From the NCBI RefSeq assembly GCF_000615445.1, contig NZ_BALY01000007.1:1-64000 (forward strand): 64,000 bases of DNA. Reading direction: 5' to 3'. The position numbers and the translations under genes are program-made. The stretch is from Lactobacillus hamsteri DSM 5661 = JCM 6256 (GTDB taxonomy: Bacteria; Bacillota; Bacilli; Lactobacillales; Lactobacillaceae). Below the pieces are notes generated by a model that ran no database searches, was not told where the DNA came from, and was given only the letters and a program-made list of their open reading frames with translations. This document shows positions 12,701-23,040 of the stretch, in pieces (the first letter of the stretch is position 1; every line of letters begins with the position of its first letter).

Positions 12701-13235
12701 AAATATCCCCACGAATTGCAAATTCACCCGGACGAGCAACTAAAGCTTCCTTATGATAACCAGAATTTATTAGCCATGAATTTAAATCATTTAATTCATA
12801 CTCTTTTTCTGGTGCGAAATCCAACTTGGCATTTGCAAATTCACTCACTTGCGAAAGTTTATATTGCAATCCCTGTGGTGTTGTTACAACAATTCCGGCT
12901 TTACCTGAAAGCAAAAAATTCAAACTTTGAATTCGGCTGCTCAATTGATCTGGCGACGCTACTGCTGTTTGAGTTGCAATCGTCGCATCCACTGGAAAGC
13001 TTTGCACTGTATCATCTGGCATAATACTGCTAAGCTCGCCGTAAAGATTTTGAGCCTTATTTTCATTTTCTTCAACCAAAATAAGTGGCACGTCCGCTTC
13101 TTCAACAATTTGTTTTAAAAGCAGACTAAAAGCACCGGCATTGGCGCCAGTGACTAATGAGTTTTTTACTTTTTTGGTTTTTGCTATAAATTTACTTAAT
13201 TCTTGATCTTTATTTAAAAAATCTGTTAAACGCAT
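9738..13235 (-). CDS. mfd: Transcription-repair coupling factor
   Basis: DNA translocase that removes stalled RNA polymerase and recruits UvrA to lesions. The 1165 residues are full length. The UvrB-like N-terminus is followed by the RNA-polymerase-interacting domain around GDFVVHVNHGIGRFEGI. The RecG-like motor carries Walker A GDVGFGKTE, Walker B DEEQ and the TATPIPRT motif, and a C-terminal TRCF domain closes the protein. The stop is one base from the pth region, and the start follows pth directly (pth stop 13237), so pth-mfd-rqcP-divIC are co-transcribed. Confidence 0.97.
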   Translation of the reverse strand: MRLTDFLNKDQELSKFIAKTKKVKNSLVTGANAGAFSLLLKQIVEEADVPLILVEENENKAQNLYGELSSIMPDDTVQSFPVDATIATQTAVASPDQLSSRIQSLNFLLSGKAGIVVTTPQGLQYKLSQVSEFANAKLDFAPEKEYELNDLNSWLINSGYHKEALVARPGEFAIRGDILDIYPLDRENPVRMEFFGDEIDTIKEFDLSSQRSQKEIDKLTISSALDRIFSSEQIAKAAEKIKKDMADAPAADKDVKDHFTETLDLLNDGGLPRNYAFLIDYLLAKPGNLLDYLAKNGLVFLDDMPLIKQAVDNVDKQNEDFISDELKTGAMLPGQKLRFAFNQVLSRDKHNRIYFSLFQRSMGRIRLGQILNWTTREPEQFFSQIPLIKTEIESYQKKKQTVILQADNEKRADQIAQTMLDFDLNVPIVKNDELLEGRTQITVDGYVSGFSLPEVDLVYLTERELFNKRPQRKKRIKTLENAQRLRNYTELKPGDFVVHVNHGIGRFEGIKTLENNGVKRDYITITYQKGDQLFVPADQLSLVQKYVGSEGKTPHINKLGGSEWAKTKRKVQSKVEDIADDLIELYAKRESEKGFAFSPDDELQKKFEDAFPYVETPDQLRSTKEIKEDMEKPKPMDRLVVGDVGFGKTEVAMRAAFKAVQDNKQVAFLVPTTILAQQHFQTIQDRFKDFPVNSAMLSRFQTPAETKEILEELEEGKIDIVVGTHRILSKDVHFKNLGLLIVDEEQRFGVKHKEKLKQLKANIDVLTLTATPIPRTLHMSMVGVRDLSVMETPPQNRYPIQTYVMEQIPSVVKDACLREMQRGGQVFYLHNRIGDIDEVVQRLQKLLPTARIASVHGRMSQNQLEDILYRFLNKEFDILVTTTIIETGIDMPNVNTMIIEDADHYGLSQLYQLRGRIGRSARLAYAYFLYQPNKVLTEVGEKRLDAIRDFTELGSGFKIAMRDLSIRGAGNMLGSQQHGFIDSVGYDLYSQMLSDAIKARKNKKKIKKSNAEIDLGLEAYIPSEYIADQEEKIEFYKKIKVVNSQDELDKIEDELIDRFGDYPVAVENLLAIAGLKVDADLAEVLNVIKTKKDQVKVEFAPNASHELEGPNIFRALEHVSLKARINMTPEKHLVVLLQLPDKMNNRMLFNELATFLETASDIVQR

Positions 13236-13236
13236 T

Positions 13237-13794
13237 TTAATTGTATTTATTCATCAAATACTGACTATCTTTTCCACTGATAAAGTCATCAATAATATCA
13301 GCGCTTGTCGCAAATGCATCATCCATTAACTTTTGTTGTTCATTATTAAATGGTGTTAAAACCCAAGATACAACTGAAGTTTTTTGCGGATGACGAATAC
13401 CAATCTTTAAACGATTGAATTTTTCTGTACCTAAATCACGAATGATGCTTTTAATTCCATTATGACCACCAGATTTACCATTAGCGCGAATTCTAATTTT
13501 TCCAATTGGCATATCCATATCATCTTGGATAATCAAAACATCTGAAGGATCAACTTTAAAGAAATTTGCAACTTGCGCAACGCTTCGACCTGATTCATTC
13601 ATGAAAGTTTGTGGTTCAAGCAAAATTACATCTTCACCATTAATTTTTTGCTTGGTCCATAAGCCTTCAAATTTATCTTTATCTAAACTTAAATTATTCT
13701 TTTCCAAGTAATGATCCATCGCCATAAAACCTGTATTATGCTTAGTGCGATCATACTTTTTACCTGGGTTGCCTAATCCTGCAATTATCTTCAT
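13237..13794 (-). CDS. pth: Peptidyl-tRNA hydrolase
   Basis: Releases peptides from prematurely dissociated peptidyl-tRNA. The start at 13794 (185 aa) is chosen because GAGGAGT lies 7 nt upstream of ATG AAG ATA and the family begins MKIIAGLGNPG. The upstream in-frame start adds only five unlikely residues. Catalytic His is in KHNTGF (about 20), the Asn/Asp triad members are in FMNESG and DDMDMPIGK, and GGHNGIKS is the family signature. It is the first gene of the pth-mfd unit and is divergent from ldh. Confidence 0.97.
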   Translation of the reverse strand: MKIIAGLGNPGKKYDRTKHNTGFMAMDHYLEKNNLSLDKDKFEGLWTKQKINGEDVILLEPQTFMNESGRSVAQVANFFKVDPSDVLIIQDDMDMPIGKIRIRANGKSGGHNGIKSIIRDLGTEKFNRLKIGIRHPQKTSVVSWVLTPFNNEQQKLMDDAFATSADIIDDFISGKDSQYLMNKYN

Positions 13795-13850
13795 TTTATT
13801 ACTCCTCATTCATAATCCCATTAATGATAGCACAAGTTACAGCAAATTCA

Positions 13851-13859
13851 TGATATAAT
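13851..13859 (+). promoter_or_regulatory. Extended -10 promoter of ldh
   Basis: TGATATAAT is a TGn extended -10 element 42 nt upstream of the ldh ATG. No good -35 is visible, as is usual for extended -10 promoters. A strong AAGGAGA ribosome site precedes the start codon. Confidence 0.7.
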
Positions 13860-13882
13860 GCTATTGTTAAAATTATCACTAA

Positions 13883-14872
<990 letters not shown>

Positions 14873-14890
14873 TTAACTAATAATTAATTC

Positions 14891-14930
14891 ATAAAAAAGC
14901 ATCTTCTTTTAAGAAGGTGCTTTTTTCTTA
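14891..14930 (+). terminator. ldh terminator
   Basis: AAGCATCTTC-TTTTAA-GAAGGTGCTT (one wobble) is followed by TTTTTTCTTA. Confidence 0.92.
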
Positions 14931-15002
14931 TGTCATCAATGATAGAATAATAATGTCAAAATTAGTGACTATTTAATTATTATTTAATTATAGTTTTATG
15001 TA

Positions 15003-15011
15003 TGCTATAAT
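15003..15011 (+). promoter_or_regulatory. Extended -10 promoter of the CBS/ACT gene
   Basis: TGCTATAAT is a TGn extended -10 element about 36 nt upstream of the ATG at 15047. Confidence 0.65.
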
Positions 15012-15046
15012 TGTTTAAATATTTTTCATACGATGGAGGCAGCCTA

Positions 15047-15751
15047 ATGCTTATCAAATCTTTGGTTCTTAAAAAAGATTACCTAACTACAGTAAATGAA
15101 AAAGCTACTTTGGAAGAAGCTTTAAAGATACTTGAAGAATCAGGTTTCAGATGTGTTCCTATCCTAGACGATACTGGAACAATTTTCCGCGGTAACATTT
15201 ACAAGATGCACATTTACCGTCATAAGTCACAAGGCGGAGATATGAATCTTCCTGTAACTTACTTGCTTAAAAACGCTACTAAAACTATTAAAGTTAATTC
15301 TCCTTTCTTTAAAGTCTTCTTCAACCTTAAAGACTTGCCATATATTTCTGTTCTTGACGAAGATAACAAGTTTTACGGTATTTTAACTCACGCTAGCTTG
15401 CTTAGAATGTTGTCAGATGCTTGGAATGTTAAACATGGTTCATACGTTTTAACTGTATTGTCAGACAACAGCCGTGGTAATCTTGTTAAAATGTCCAAAA
15501 TCATTTCTAAGTACTCAAATATGACAAGTGTCATGACTTTGGATGCCGCTTCTGGTGAACTTGGCGGCAACTTTGTTCGTAGAACTTTATTTACTTTGCC
15601 AGCTGGTGTTTCTGACACAACTATGAAGACAATTGTGGATAAACTTCAAAAGAAGGGCTATGTAGTAGCCGAAATTGAAGATTTACAAGCTGGATTAACA
15701 ATTATGAGTGATGAAAATCCAGGCGTCTTTATCGACAATCCTCAAGAATAA
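15047..15751 (+). CDS. CBS-pair and ACT-like protein, probable c-di-AMP sensor (CbpA-like)
   Basis: A 234-residue cytoplasmic protein. The start at 15047 is chosen because GGAGG lies 8 nt upstream. The upstream in-frame start at 15011 is within the promoter. Two CBS motifs occupy residues about 5-120 (EALKILEESGFRCVPILDD and FYGILTHASLL). An ACT-like regulatory domain follows (about 125-210; YVLTVLSDNSRGNLVKMSKIIS). CBS+ACT proteins of this layout bind cyclic-di-AMP in Listeria and relatives. That ligand is inferred here, not shown. It is monocistronic. Confidence 0.75.
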   Translation: MLIKSLVLKKDYLTTVNEKATLEEALKILEESGFRCVPILDDTGTIFRGNIYKMHIYRHKSQGGDMNLPVTYLLKNATKTIKVNSPFFKVFFNLKDLPYISVLDEDNKFYGILTHASLLRMLSDAWNVKHGSYVLTVLSDNSRGNLVKMSKIISKYSNMTSVMTLDAASGELGGNFVRRTLFTLPAGVSDTTMKTIVDKLQKKGYVVAEIEDLQAGLTIMSDENPGVFIDNPQE

Positions 15752-15761
15752 TTGAATCAAT

Positions 15762-15801
15762 AAAAAATAGCATTGAGCTAAAAACTCAATGCTATTTTTA
15801 T
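15762..15801 (+). terminator. Terminator of the CBS/ACT gene, possibly bidirectional
   Basis: ATAGCATTGAG-CTAAAA-CTCAATGCTAT lies between A6 and T5 tracts, so it can also terminate alr from the other strand. Confidence 0.85.
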
Positions 15802-15819
15802 GACCAAAATTTTTATTTT

Positions 15820-16949
15820 TTAGTTTTCGTAATATTCTCTTGGCAAACGATCACTAAGAAGACAAGCAACTTCATAGTGAATTGTATCCACATAATCAGC
15901 AGCTGCCTTAATATTGTTTGGATCATTAGGATTATCAGAAATCAAAACAACTTTAGTTCCCATTGGCATCTTTTCAGGCATTTCTACCATAAATTGGTCC
16001 ATGCAAACACGGCCAACAATTGGACAATATTTATCGCCAACTTTTACCTTAAAACCGCTGAATTTGCGAATCCAACCATCGGCATAGCTACTGGGACAGT
16101 CCCAATGATAGTGTCTTTATCAGCAACAAAAGTTGAACCATAGCCAACACCATCACCCTTGTGAATAGTTTTAACATGGGTCAATTCACTAACAAATGAC
16201 AAAGCTGGTTTCAATTCAATATCAGCCTTTAAATCAGGGCTATTTGGATTAGAAGATGGATTAAGGCCATAAATTCCAATTCCAAAACGAACAATATCAC
16301 TATGGATATCTTTATCAAAAATACTTGCGGCAGTGTTATCTACATGAATCCACTTAGGATGAACAGTTAACAAACTCTTCATGTGTCTAAACTTTTCCAC
16401 TTGATGCTTAAAGTAAGTATCATCCGCACTATCGGCAGAAGCAAAGTGCGCAAACATTCCTTCTACAAAGAACGAATCATTATTTTCCAAGAATTTATTA
16501 GCAGCAACAAATTCATCATCTTCGTTGAAACCAATTCTGCCCATTCCTGAATCGATACCCAAATGAATCTTTAATTGCAAATCTTCTTTTTGCAAATACT
16601 TTTCAGCTTCTTTAAGCCATTCTAAATTAGGAACAGTTAAAGAAACATCATTAGCTGCAGCAAGTGGCGCATATTCTGGAGAAACAACGCCTAAAACCAA
16701 AATTGGCTTAACGATATCTGCATTTCTAAGTTCCAATGCTTCATCTAAGATAGCTACACAAAAACCATCTGCTCCTGCTTTTAAAGCAGTTTTAGCTACT
16801 TGAACTGCACCATGACCATAACCATTTGCCTTAACTACGGCAAATAATTTTTGTCCTGGATTTAAATGCTTTTTTTCATTTTCAATGTTTTGTTTAATTG
16901 CGCCCAAATTTACACGTACAGTTGCTGGACGGTGAATACCTGTGATCAT
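15820..16949 (-). pseudogene. alr: Alanine racemase, interrupted by a 1-nt deletion
   Basis: PLP enzyme making D-alanine for peptidoglycan. The first 290 or so residues are in one frame: PLP Lys40 in [10 protein letters not shown] and catalytic VGYGST. The rest, including [13 protein letters not shown] and the C-terminus LPREYYEN, is in another frame. The expected VGYADGW motif is garbled because GTAGGCTATGCC reads GTAGCTATGCC near 16088. Restoring one G gives exactly 377 codons (376 aa), the family length. The start overlaps the acpS stop as ATGA. As alr is normally essential without external D-Ala, a sequencing error is more likely than a true mutation. Confidence 0.9.
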
Positions 16950-17305
16950 TCTGGATCCTCCAAAACTACAAAAGTAATAATTTCATGGTTATCATGTGTG
17001 ATGCTTGAAAAAATATTTCCTGAATATTTGGTGGAGGTTGTGACTGGATGACCTAAGTCATCCCACAAAGTTTCCACATCCTGAAAGCCAATATACTTTC
17101 CAAGGCCAGTCCCCATTGCCTTAGAGAAAGATTCTTTTAATGAAAACCTTCCTCCTAAATATTCAACTTTGCGTTTCCCCTTCATTTTTTCATACTGGGC
17201 AAACTCATTAGGCGTTAAAACCTTTTTTGCAAAACTATCCCCTCGTTGAACAATCTCTTTAACGCGTTCAACTTCTACAGAATCAATTCCTACGCCTTTG
17301 ATCAT
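16946..17305 (-). CDS. acpS: Holo-[acyl-carrier-protein] synthase
   Basis: Transfers 4'-phosphopantetheine from CoA to ACP for fatty acid synthesis. The start at 17305 (119 aa) is chosen because GAGG precedes the ATG and the family begins [15 protein letters not shown]. The longer frame adds 21 residues read from promoter DNA. The Mg-binding Asp8 and Glu in [12 protein letters not shown] are present. It has its own -10 TATAAT (17330-17335) and is coupled to alr by an ATGA overlap, the common acpS-alr arrangement. Confidence 0.95.
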   Translation of the reverse strand: MIKGVGIDSVEVERVKEIVQRGDSFAKKVLTPNEFAQYEKMKGKRKVEYLGGRFSLKESFSKAMGTGLGKYIGFQDVETLWDDLGHPVTTSTKYSGNIFSSITHDNHEIITFVVLEDPE

Positions 17306-17329
17306 TTCTTTTACCTCACACAAGAAAAT

Positions 17330-17335
17330 ATTATA
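17330..17335 (-). promoter_or_regulatory. -10 element of acpS-alr
   Basis: TATAAT on the minus strand, 25 nt upstream of the acpS ATG and just after the cshA terminator. No clear -35 is seen. Confidence 0.5.
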
Positions 17336-17337
17336 GT

Positions 17338-17369
17338 ACAAAAAATGAGTTGCAAAATTACAACTCATT
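17338..17369 (-). terminator. cshA terminator
   Basis: AATGAGTTG-TAATTTTG-CAACTCATT followed by TTTTG on the minus strand separates cshA from acpS. Confidence 0.82.
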
Positions 17370-17384
17370 AATTAGTAAAAAATC

Positions 17385-18881
17385 TTAATCTTTTTTCTTA
17401 ATTACGAAATCATGATTGCTTCCGCGTTTTTCGCCACGATTGCGACGACCATGATTGCCACCATGACGGTGATTATCATTTCCGCGACGATGATTATTGT
17501 AATTGCCACGTCTTCTGCCATGACCGCGGCCACCACGACCATGATGACGACCATTCCCCTTATATGGCAATGGTTTTTCTGGAGTAATTTTAACCTTGAC
17601 GTCAGTTGAATCTTTAGAAAGATTCTTCAAAAAGGCAGCAACTAAGTCCAAAGCGCTGTAGTTTTCAAGAAGTTCATTAGCTTCATCTTCGTACTTGCTC
17701 AAATCTGCCTTAAGCAAATCTTCGATTTGTGATTCGGCTTGTTTAAGCTGTCCACGTAAGGCTTGATCATCTGTTGGCGGACGAAGTGGAGTCATTTTCT
17801 TCTTGGTTAATTGTTCAATGGTTCTCATGTAGCCAATTTCGTTTGGTGTAACAAAAGTAACTGAAATACCATTTTTACCAGCACGGCCAGTACGACCAAT
17901 ACGGTGAACATAAGAGTCTGGATCTTGAGGAATATCGTAATTATAAACGTGAGTAACACCAGAAATATCCAAACCACGAGCTGCTACATCAGTTGCAACC
18001 AAGATATCAAGTTTACCAGCACGGAAACGTTTCAAAACGCTCATTCTACGTGCTTGTGACAAATCACCATGAATTCCGGCAGCATTATATCCACGTGCTT
18101 GAAGACCACGTGTAAGTTCATCTACACGGCGTTTAGTACGACCAAAAACAAGAGCCAAATCTGGGCCTTGAACATCGATCAAACGGCACATGATATCAAA
18201 TTTTTCTGATTCTTTTGCACGAACGAAATATTGCTCAATTAAGTCGGCAGTTAATTCTTTAGCCTTAATCTTAACGATTTCTGGATTGTGCATGAACTTT
18301 TCACCAATATGCAAAATTGGCTTAGGCATTGTAGCACTAAAGAGAAGAACTTGATTACGGTTTTTAGCGTAGCTAAGAATGCTTTCAATATCTTGAATAA
18401 AGCCCATATCAAGCATTTCATCGGCTTCATCCAAAACTACTGTATTAACATTTTCTAAATCGATAGTTTTACGCTTCAAGTGATCAAGAAGTCGACCTGG
18501 CGTACCAACTAAAATAGCTGGAACATGGTGCTTTAATGATTTAATTTGACGGCCAATGTCTGCACCACCATAAACTACTTGTACGCGAGCCTTTTCATCC
18601 CTACCTAAACGGAAAAGTTCTTCTTGAGTTTGAATAGCTAATTCACGCGTTGGTTCGATAATTACAGCTTGAATAGCTTTTTCTTTTTTATCTAAATTTT
18701 GCAAAATTGGCAAACCAAAAGCAGCAGTCTTACCTGTCCCTGTTTGAGCTTGGCCAATTACATCTTTGCCTTCCAAAGCAAGTGGAATTGTTTCTGCTTG
18801 AATAGGCGTTGCTTCTTCAAATCCTGATCTCTTAATTGCCTTAAGCAGTGCGTCATTTAATCCTAATTCCGAAAATTTCAC
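17385..18881 (-). CDS. cshA: DEAD-box RNA helicase CshA
   Basis: ATP-dependent RNA helicase in mRNA turnover and ribosome assembly. The 498 residues hold the Q motif ([14 protein letters not shown]), Walker [13 protein letters not shown] in [12 protein letters not shown], and motif [12 protein letters not shown]. The C-terminal ~50 residues are a low-complexity tail of Gly, Arg, Asn and His ([15 protein letters not shown]), typical of CshA and likely RNA-binding. It starts 12 nt after the murF stop, so murF-cshA are probably co-transcribed. Confidence 0.96.
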   Translation of the reverse strand: MKFSELGLNDALLKAIKRSGFEEATPIQAETIPLALEGKDVIGQAQTGTGKTAAFGLPILQNLDKKEKAIQAVIIEPTRELAIQTQEELFRLGRDEKARVQVVYGGADIGRQIKSLKHHVPAILVGTPGRLLDHLKRKTIDLENVNTVVLDEADEMLDMGFIQDIESILSYAKNRNQVLLFSATMPKPILHIGEKFMHNPEIVKIKAKELTADLIEQYFVRAKESEKFDIMCRLIDVQGPDLALVFGRTKRRVDELTRGLQARGYNAAGIHGDLSQARRMSVLKRFRAGKLDILVATDVAARGLDISGVTHVYNYDIPQDPDSYVHRIGRTGRAGKNGISVTFVTPNEIGYMRTIEQLTKKKMTPLRPPTDDQALRGQLKQAESQIEDLLKADLSKYEDEANELLENYSALDLVAAFLKNLSKDSTDVKVKITPEKPLPYKGNGRHHGRGGRGHGRRRGNYNNHRRGNDNHRHGGNHGRRNRGEKRGSNHDFVIKKKD

Positions 18882-18893
18882 TAAATTTTACTC

Positions 18894-20260
18894 CTATCTG
18901 AGTCGGTCTACGACCTTTTCAAGATGCATGCCGTGTGATCCCTTAAATACGACAATATCATCTGGCTTAATATCATTCTTCAAATCGTTAATCATATGAT
19001 CCATTTGATCTTGTGGGTAGTAATGAAGGCTATTTTCATTATACTTATCTTGCAAAGCATCATATAAATGCTTCATTTCGCCACCAAATAAGTAAACTTC
19101 GTTAATCACTTGAGGATCAAGGCAATCATGTAAGCTTCATGGAGAGCAGCAGATTTTTCACCCAATTCAAGCATATCGCCAAGAACAGCAATTCTGCGTC
19201 CGCCTTGTACCATTTCAATTTGACCAAAACTAGTAATAACCGCACGAACAGCAGTTGGATTAGAGTTATAAACATCGCTCATAATATCTTCACCAACATC
19301 GCCTTTTTCCCATTCCATACGATTTGCAGTAGGGGTGAAGTTAGAAAGTGAGGCTGCAATTTCTTCATCGCTTTCGCCAAAGTGACGACCAACACTAAGT
19401 GCTGCCATAGCGTTAGACACGTTATGCTTACCGATCATTGGAATTGAGAATTTTTGTTCTGAATTATTTACTGTAAAAGTAGCATGATGCTTGTAACTTC
19501 TAAAGCTTGTAGCGTAAACAGTATCATTATCCTTGAAACCAAAAGTTGCTTTAGCTTGAGAAATATTCTTAGCTCTTTCAGCTAAAAGAGGTTCATCACC
19601 GTTGTAAATAAATTCACCGTCTTCACGCAAGAAGTCAGTGATTTCCATCTTAGCATCAGCAATCTTATCACGAGTACCAAAGAATTCAATGTGAGCTTCA
19701 CCAATCATCGTGATTACTGTTACATCAGGGTGAGTCAATTCACTCAAATGATGCAATTGACCTGGACGGTCCATTCCCATTTCCAAAACCAAAATTTCAG
19801 TATTTGGCTTCATTTCCAAAATAGTCATTGGCACGCCAATTTCATTGTTAAAGTTGGCTTGTGTCTTATGAACATTAAAACGCTTTGACAAAACTGCAGC
19901 TACCATATCTTTAGTAGTTGTCTTGCCGTTTGAACCCGTAATTCCCACAACAGTTGGGTTAACTTTACGTAAATAATAGCGTGCTAAATCTTGCATAGCA
20001 GCGAGGGGATCATCAACTTCTAAAACCGCAAGTTTACTTGGCTTATTTGGATGACCCTTCTTCCATAAAGTGGCTGAAGCACCATTATCAATCGCACTTT
20101 CGATGAAATCGTGCCCGTCTCTTTCGCCAGCTATTGGCACAAAAAGTCCACCATCTGTGATCTTTCTAGAATCGAAGGCAACAGATGTAATTTCAGTCTT
20201 ATCATTACCTTCACATGTCGTACCTAAAGCTTTGGCAATTTCAGCCAGTTGCATCTTCAT
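18894..20260 (-). pseudogene. murF: MurF (UDP-MurNAc-tripeptide:D-Ala-D-Ala ligase), interrupted by a 1-nt deletion
   Basis: Adds D-Ala-D-Ala to the UDP-MurNAc-tripeptide. Residues 1-384 are read in one frame, with Walker A GSNGKTTTK and the Mur ligase central and C-terminal domains to LGDMLELGEKSAALHE. The last ~75 residues (VINEVYLFGGEM to VVDRLR) are in another frame. The break is near 19119-19121, where GCCTTGATCC probably should be GCCTTGGATCC (Ala-Leu-Asp-Pro). Adding one base gives 456 codons (455 aa), normal for MurF. The start has GGGAGC about 10 nt upstream. A sequencing indel is the likely cause, since murF is essential. Confidence 0.9.
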
Positions 20261-20342
20261 TTATTCTTGCTCCCATAAAAAATATAATTTAATACAGCAA
20301 CCATTATACGTTCTTTCAGCTAATCTGCCAAATGAACATTTA

Positions 20343-20378
20343 TACAAAAAGAAGCAGCCCCAATGGGACTGCTTCCAC
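20343..20378 (-). terminator. rpmE2 terminator
   Basis: GAAGCAGTCCC-ATT-GGGGCTGCTTC with TTTTTG on the minus strand lies between rpmE2 and murF. Confidence 0.85.
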
Positions 20379-20392
20379 TAGATCGTAAGTAA

Positions 20393-20638
20393 TTACTTCT
20401 TCAAGCCATACTTCTTGTTGAACTTTTCGATTCGACCATCTGCTTGAGCAAACTTTTGCTTGCCAGTGTAGAATGGGTGAGAATCTGATGAAACTTCAAC
20501 ACGAATTAATGGGTAAGTATTACCTTCGTAATCTACAGTTTCCTTTGATTCCATAGTTGAACCTGCCAAGAACTTAGCACCAGTAGCTGAGTCCATGAAT
20601 ACAACTTTATGATAATCTGGATGGATACCTTGTTTCAT
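20393..20638 (-). CDS. rpmE2: 50S ribosomal protein L31 type B
   Basis: An 81-residue large-subunit protein. It lacks the CxxC zinc motif of type A L31 and has the type B signatures [20 protein letters not shown] and [13 protein letters not shown]. It is monocistronic with a terminator and an AAGGAG ribosome site. Confidence 0.97.
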   Translation of the reverse strand: MKQGIHPDYHKVVFMDSATGAKFLAGSTMESKETVDYEGNTYPLIRVEVSSDSHPFYTGKQKFAQADGRIEKFNKKYGLKK

Positions 20639-20739
20639 AATTCATTTCTCCTTTTGCCATGATCATCTTTCAGATCATAGATTAATCGATTAACAGCACA
20701 TAGGATACCATTTTCAATGCTTTATTTCAAGATCTTTTC

Positions 20740-21603
20740 CTATTTTCCTTGCTTTAAAATGTCGCTTGGCCTAATTTCTTTACCAAAGTAAGGCTTTAAT
20801 TCCTTATTGTAATCATAGGTGAAGAAACTTTCGCGGTTTAATTTATCAATTTCATGATTCATCCAATTTTGAAGAGACTTGTTTCCTCTTTTTACAGCTG
20901 GGGAAATATATTGATTTGGTCCAATATTTTTAATACCTACCGTAAATTTAGGATTGCGTTTTACCCATGCATAAAGATATGAATTATCATCAGCAAGTGC
21001 CGCACCACGATCATTTTTAATTGCATTAAATTGTTGGGTCTTAGAATCAAATTTAAGCAAACCTACGCCTTTTTGGCTAGTAAAGTAATTTTCGGCCGTT
21101 GTCCCTTTAGTTACGATAACATTCTTGCCTTGCAATTGTTTTGCGCTAGTAATTGGTGCTCTTTTAGGCGAGATAACACCTACGGAGACCTTCATGTACG
21201 GCTTGGCCCAAGAAACAACTTTTTTACGTTCTGGCGTAACGGTAAAATTAGCCAAAATCATATCAGCTTTATTTGAATTCAAAGTATCCACACGATTGTT
21301 AGCATTAACTTGAACAAAGCGAACTTTAACGCCTAGATCTTTTGCAACTCTACGTGCCAAACGCACATCATACCCAACGCGTTTTCCTTGTGAGTTAACC
21401 CAACCGTACGGTGGCAAATCGCCAAAAACGGCAATGCGAATATAACCGCGACGCTTAATTGAAGAAACATTATTTTCATTATTCCATCTGCTTCCAGATG
21501 CCGATCCATTAAGTCCCGGCTGCGTAATTCCAAAGAAAGCCGCTGTCGCAATCACTAATACAGCCAGGATGCCCATTATCCAATTAAAAATCTTTTTCGT
21601 CAT
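20740..21603 (-). CDS. Cysteine-type ABC transporter substrate-binding protein (CjaA-like)
   Basis: A 287-residue extracytoplasmic solute receptor of the polar amino acid family. The N-terminus is an uncleaved anchor or signal segment (about 7-28). No lipobox Cys is present, which is unusual for a Gram-positive receptor. Landmarks are IRIAVFGDLPPYGWV, GYDVRLARRVAKDLG, NRVDTLNSNKADMILANFT and TKGTTAENYF. These closely recall Campylobacter CjaA, a cysteine-binding protein. The protein contains no Cys at all. It is the last gene of the four-gene operon behind the Cys leader. The cysteine or cystine substrate is inferred from family resemblance and the leader. Confidence 0.85.
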   Translation of the reverse strand: MTKKIFNWIMGILAVLVIATAAFFGITQPGLNGSASGSRWNNENNVSSIKRRGYIRIAVFGDLPPYGWVNSQGKRVGYDVRLARRVAKDLGVKVRFVQVNANNRVDTLNSNKADMILANFTVTPERKKVVSWAKPYMKVSVGVISPKRAPITSAKQLQGKNVIVTKGTTAENYFTSQKGVGLLKFDSKTQQFNAIKNDRGAALADDNSYLYAWVKRNPKFTVGIKNIGPNQYISPAVKRGNKSLQNWMNHEIDKLNRESFFTYDYNKELKPYFGKEIRPSDILKQGK

Positions 21604-21615
21604 TTTATTTTTCCT

Positions 21616-22356
21616 CTAGAAATCCATACTGTCTAAAAATTCTTGCGCACGTTTAGTTTGAGGATGAGCAAAGAATTCTTTACCTGGCGTGTCTTCCACA
21701 ATCTTGCCATCTTCTAGGAACAAAACTTCATCGGCAATCTTAGCGGCGAAATTCATTTCGTGAGTAACAATAATCATTGTCATATGCTCGTTATCGGACA
21801 ATCTTTGAATAATTTCTAAAACGCCACGCACCATTTCTGGATCAAGAGAGGCTGTCACTTCGTCAAAAAGCATAATTTCGGGATGCATTGCTAAAGCCCG
21901 TACAATAGCAATTCGTTGTTTTTGACCACCAGAAAGTTCCCGAGGATATGCATCTGCATAATCGGCTAACTCTACTTGTCCTAGAAGCTTTTGCGCTTCC
22001 TTGCGAACTTCATCTTCATTTCTTTTTTGCACCTTAACTGGAGCCAAAAGAATATTTTCCATAACAGTTAAATTAGGAAACAAATCATAGCTTTGGAAAA
22101 CCATGCCAATCTTTTGGCGAAGAGCTTGCCACTGCTTAGGACTAGGATTTATTTCTTTACCATGAAAATAAATTTTTCCATCTTCATAATCTTCAAGTCC
22201 ATTCAAAGTTCTCAAAAGCGTACTCTTACCTGAGCCGGATGGACCAAGCAAAGTTAAGACTTCGCCTTTTTTCAAACTAAAATTAATATCATGAAGTGCT
22301 TGCCAGTTACCATAAAACTTATTTAAATGTTCAACTTTTAAAATTTCTTCTGTCAT
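21616..22356 (-). CDS. Amino acid ABC transporter ATP-binding protein (probable cysteine importer)
   Basis: Energises the importer formed with the two permeases. The ATG at 22356 (246 aa) is preferred over the GTG nine bases upstream, because TAGGTGA lies 6 nt ahead of it. Walker A GPSGSGKS, Q-loop FQSYDLFPNLT, signature LSGGQKQR, Walker B LFDEVTASLDPE and switch HEMNFA are all present. No Cys residues. It is followed after 12 nt by the substrate-binding protein gene. Confidence 0.92.
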   Translation of the reverse strand: MTEEILKVEHLNKFYGNWQALHDINFSLKKGEVLTLLGPSGSGKSTLLRTLNGLEDYEDGKIYFHGKEINPSPKQWQALRQKIGMVFQSYDLFPNLTVMENILLAPVKVQKRNEDEVRKEAQKLLGQVELADYADAYPRELSGGQKQRIAIVRALAMHPEIMLFDEVTASLDPEMVRGVLEIIQRLSDNEHMTMIIVTHEMNFAAKIADEVLFLEDGKIVEDTPGKEFFAHPQTKRAQEFLDSMDF

Positions 22357-22365
22357 ATTTCTCAC

Positions 22366-23040
22366 CTATTTTTGCTTAGCTGTTAAACGTTTAGCCCATG
22401 CGGACAATGGATAATCCAAAATGAAATACAAAATAAAGATAAAACCGTAAACCCAGAAAACTCCGGTTGGGTATTGTTGGTTATTTGCTTCGATTATTTG
22501 CTGACCAACGTTGATAACTTCCATAATATTGATAATCATTAAAAGCGAAGTTGTTTTAATTACTCTTGTTGCTAAATTAATCGTTGCCGGAAGCTCTAAT
22601 TTAAATGCCTGTGGAATCAGCACATAACGGAAAAGCTGCAAACGACTAAGTCCTAAAGCCATCCCCGATTCACGCTGATTTTTTGGCACAGATTCAATTG
22701 CCCCACGGACAATATCACTAAATTCTGCACCCACCCAAAGAGCAAATGCCAAAACCGACATCCAGGTTGCTGGCCAATTAACGTGAAGGCTTCTTGGCAA
22801 AATATAGTAAACCAGGTAAAGCAAAACTACAGTTGGCACTATTCTAAAAAATTCCAAATAGATGCGTAAAATAAAGCGAACAGGTCGATTCTTCAATGTT
22901 CTTAAAACACCAAAAATTGTTCCAATTGCCAAACCGATAATAAGTGCTAAAACTGCGATCCAAGTTGAAGTCCAAAGTCCTGCCATTAACCGAGCAAAGT
23001 TGCGTCCTTCGAATAAAACATTAATCCCCGAATGAAGCAT
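22366..23040 (-). CDS. Amino acid ABC transporter permease
   Basis: A 224-residue His/Glu-type inner permease. The start at 23040 is chosen because AAGGAGAG precedes this ATG, while the in-frame TTG 18 nt upstream lies before the ribosome site. About five membrane spans. The EAA loop is GAIESVPKNQRESGMALGLSRLQLFRYVLIPQA. No Cys residues. It overlaps the upstream permease gene by 20 nt, indicating translational coupling and a heterodimeric channel. Confidence 0.92.
   Translation of the reverse strand: MLHSGINVLFEGRNFARLMAGLWTSTWIAVLALIIGLAIGTIFGVLRTLKNRPVRFILRIYLEFFRIVPTVVLLYLVYYILPRSLHVNWPATWMSVLAFALWVGAEFSDIVRGAIESVPKNQRESGMALGLSRLQLFRYVLIPQAFKLELPATINLATRVIKTTSLLMIINIMEVINVGQQIIEANNQQYPTGVFWVYGFIFILYFILDYPLSAWAKRLTAKQK

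Noticed and set aside
12716-13118. Plus-strand ORFs opposite mfd
   Set aside because: They are antisense to the well-conserved mfd coding frame, lack ribosome sites and have no recognisable domains.
17412-17609. Repetitive plus-strand ORF opposite the cshA tail
   Set aside because: Its Met/Ile/Thr-rich sequence is a mirror of the Gly/Arg/Asn/His-rich tail of CshA.
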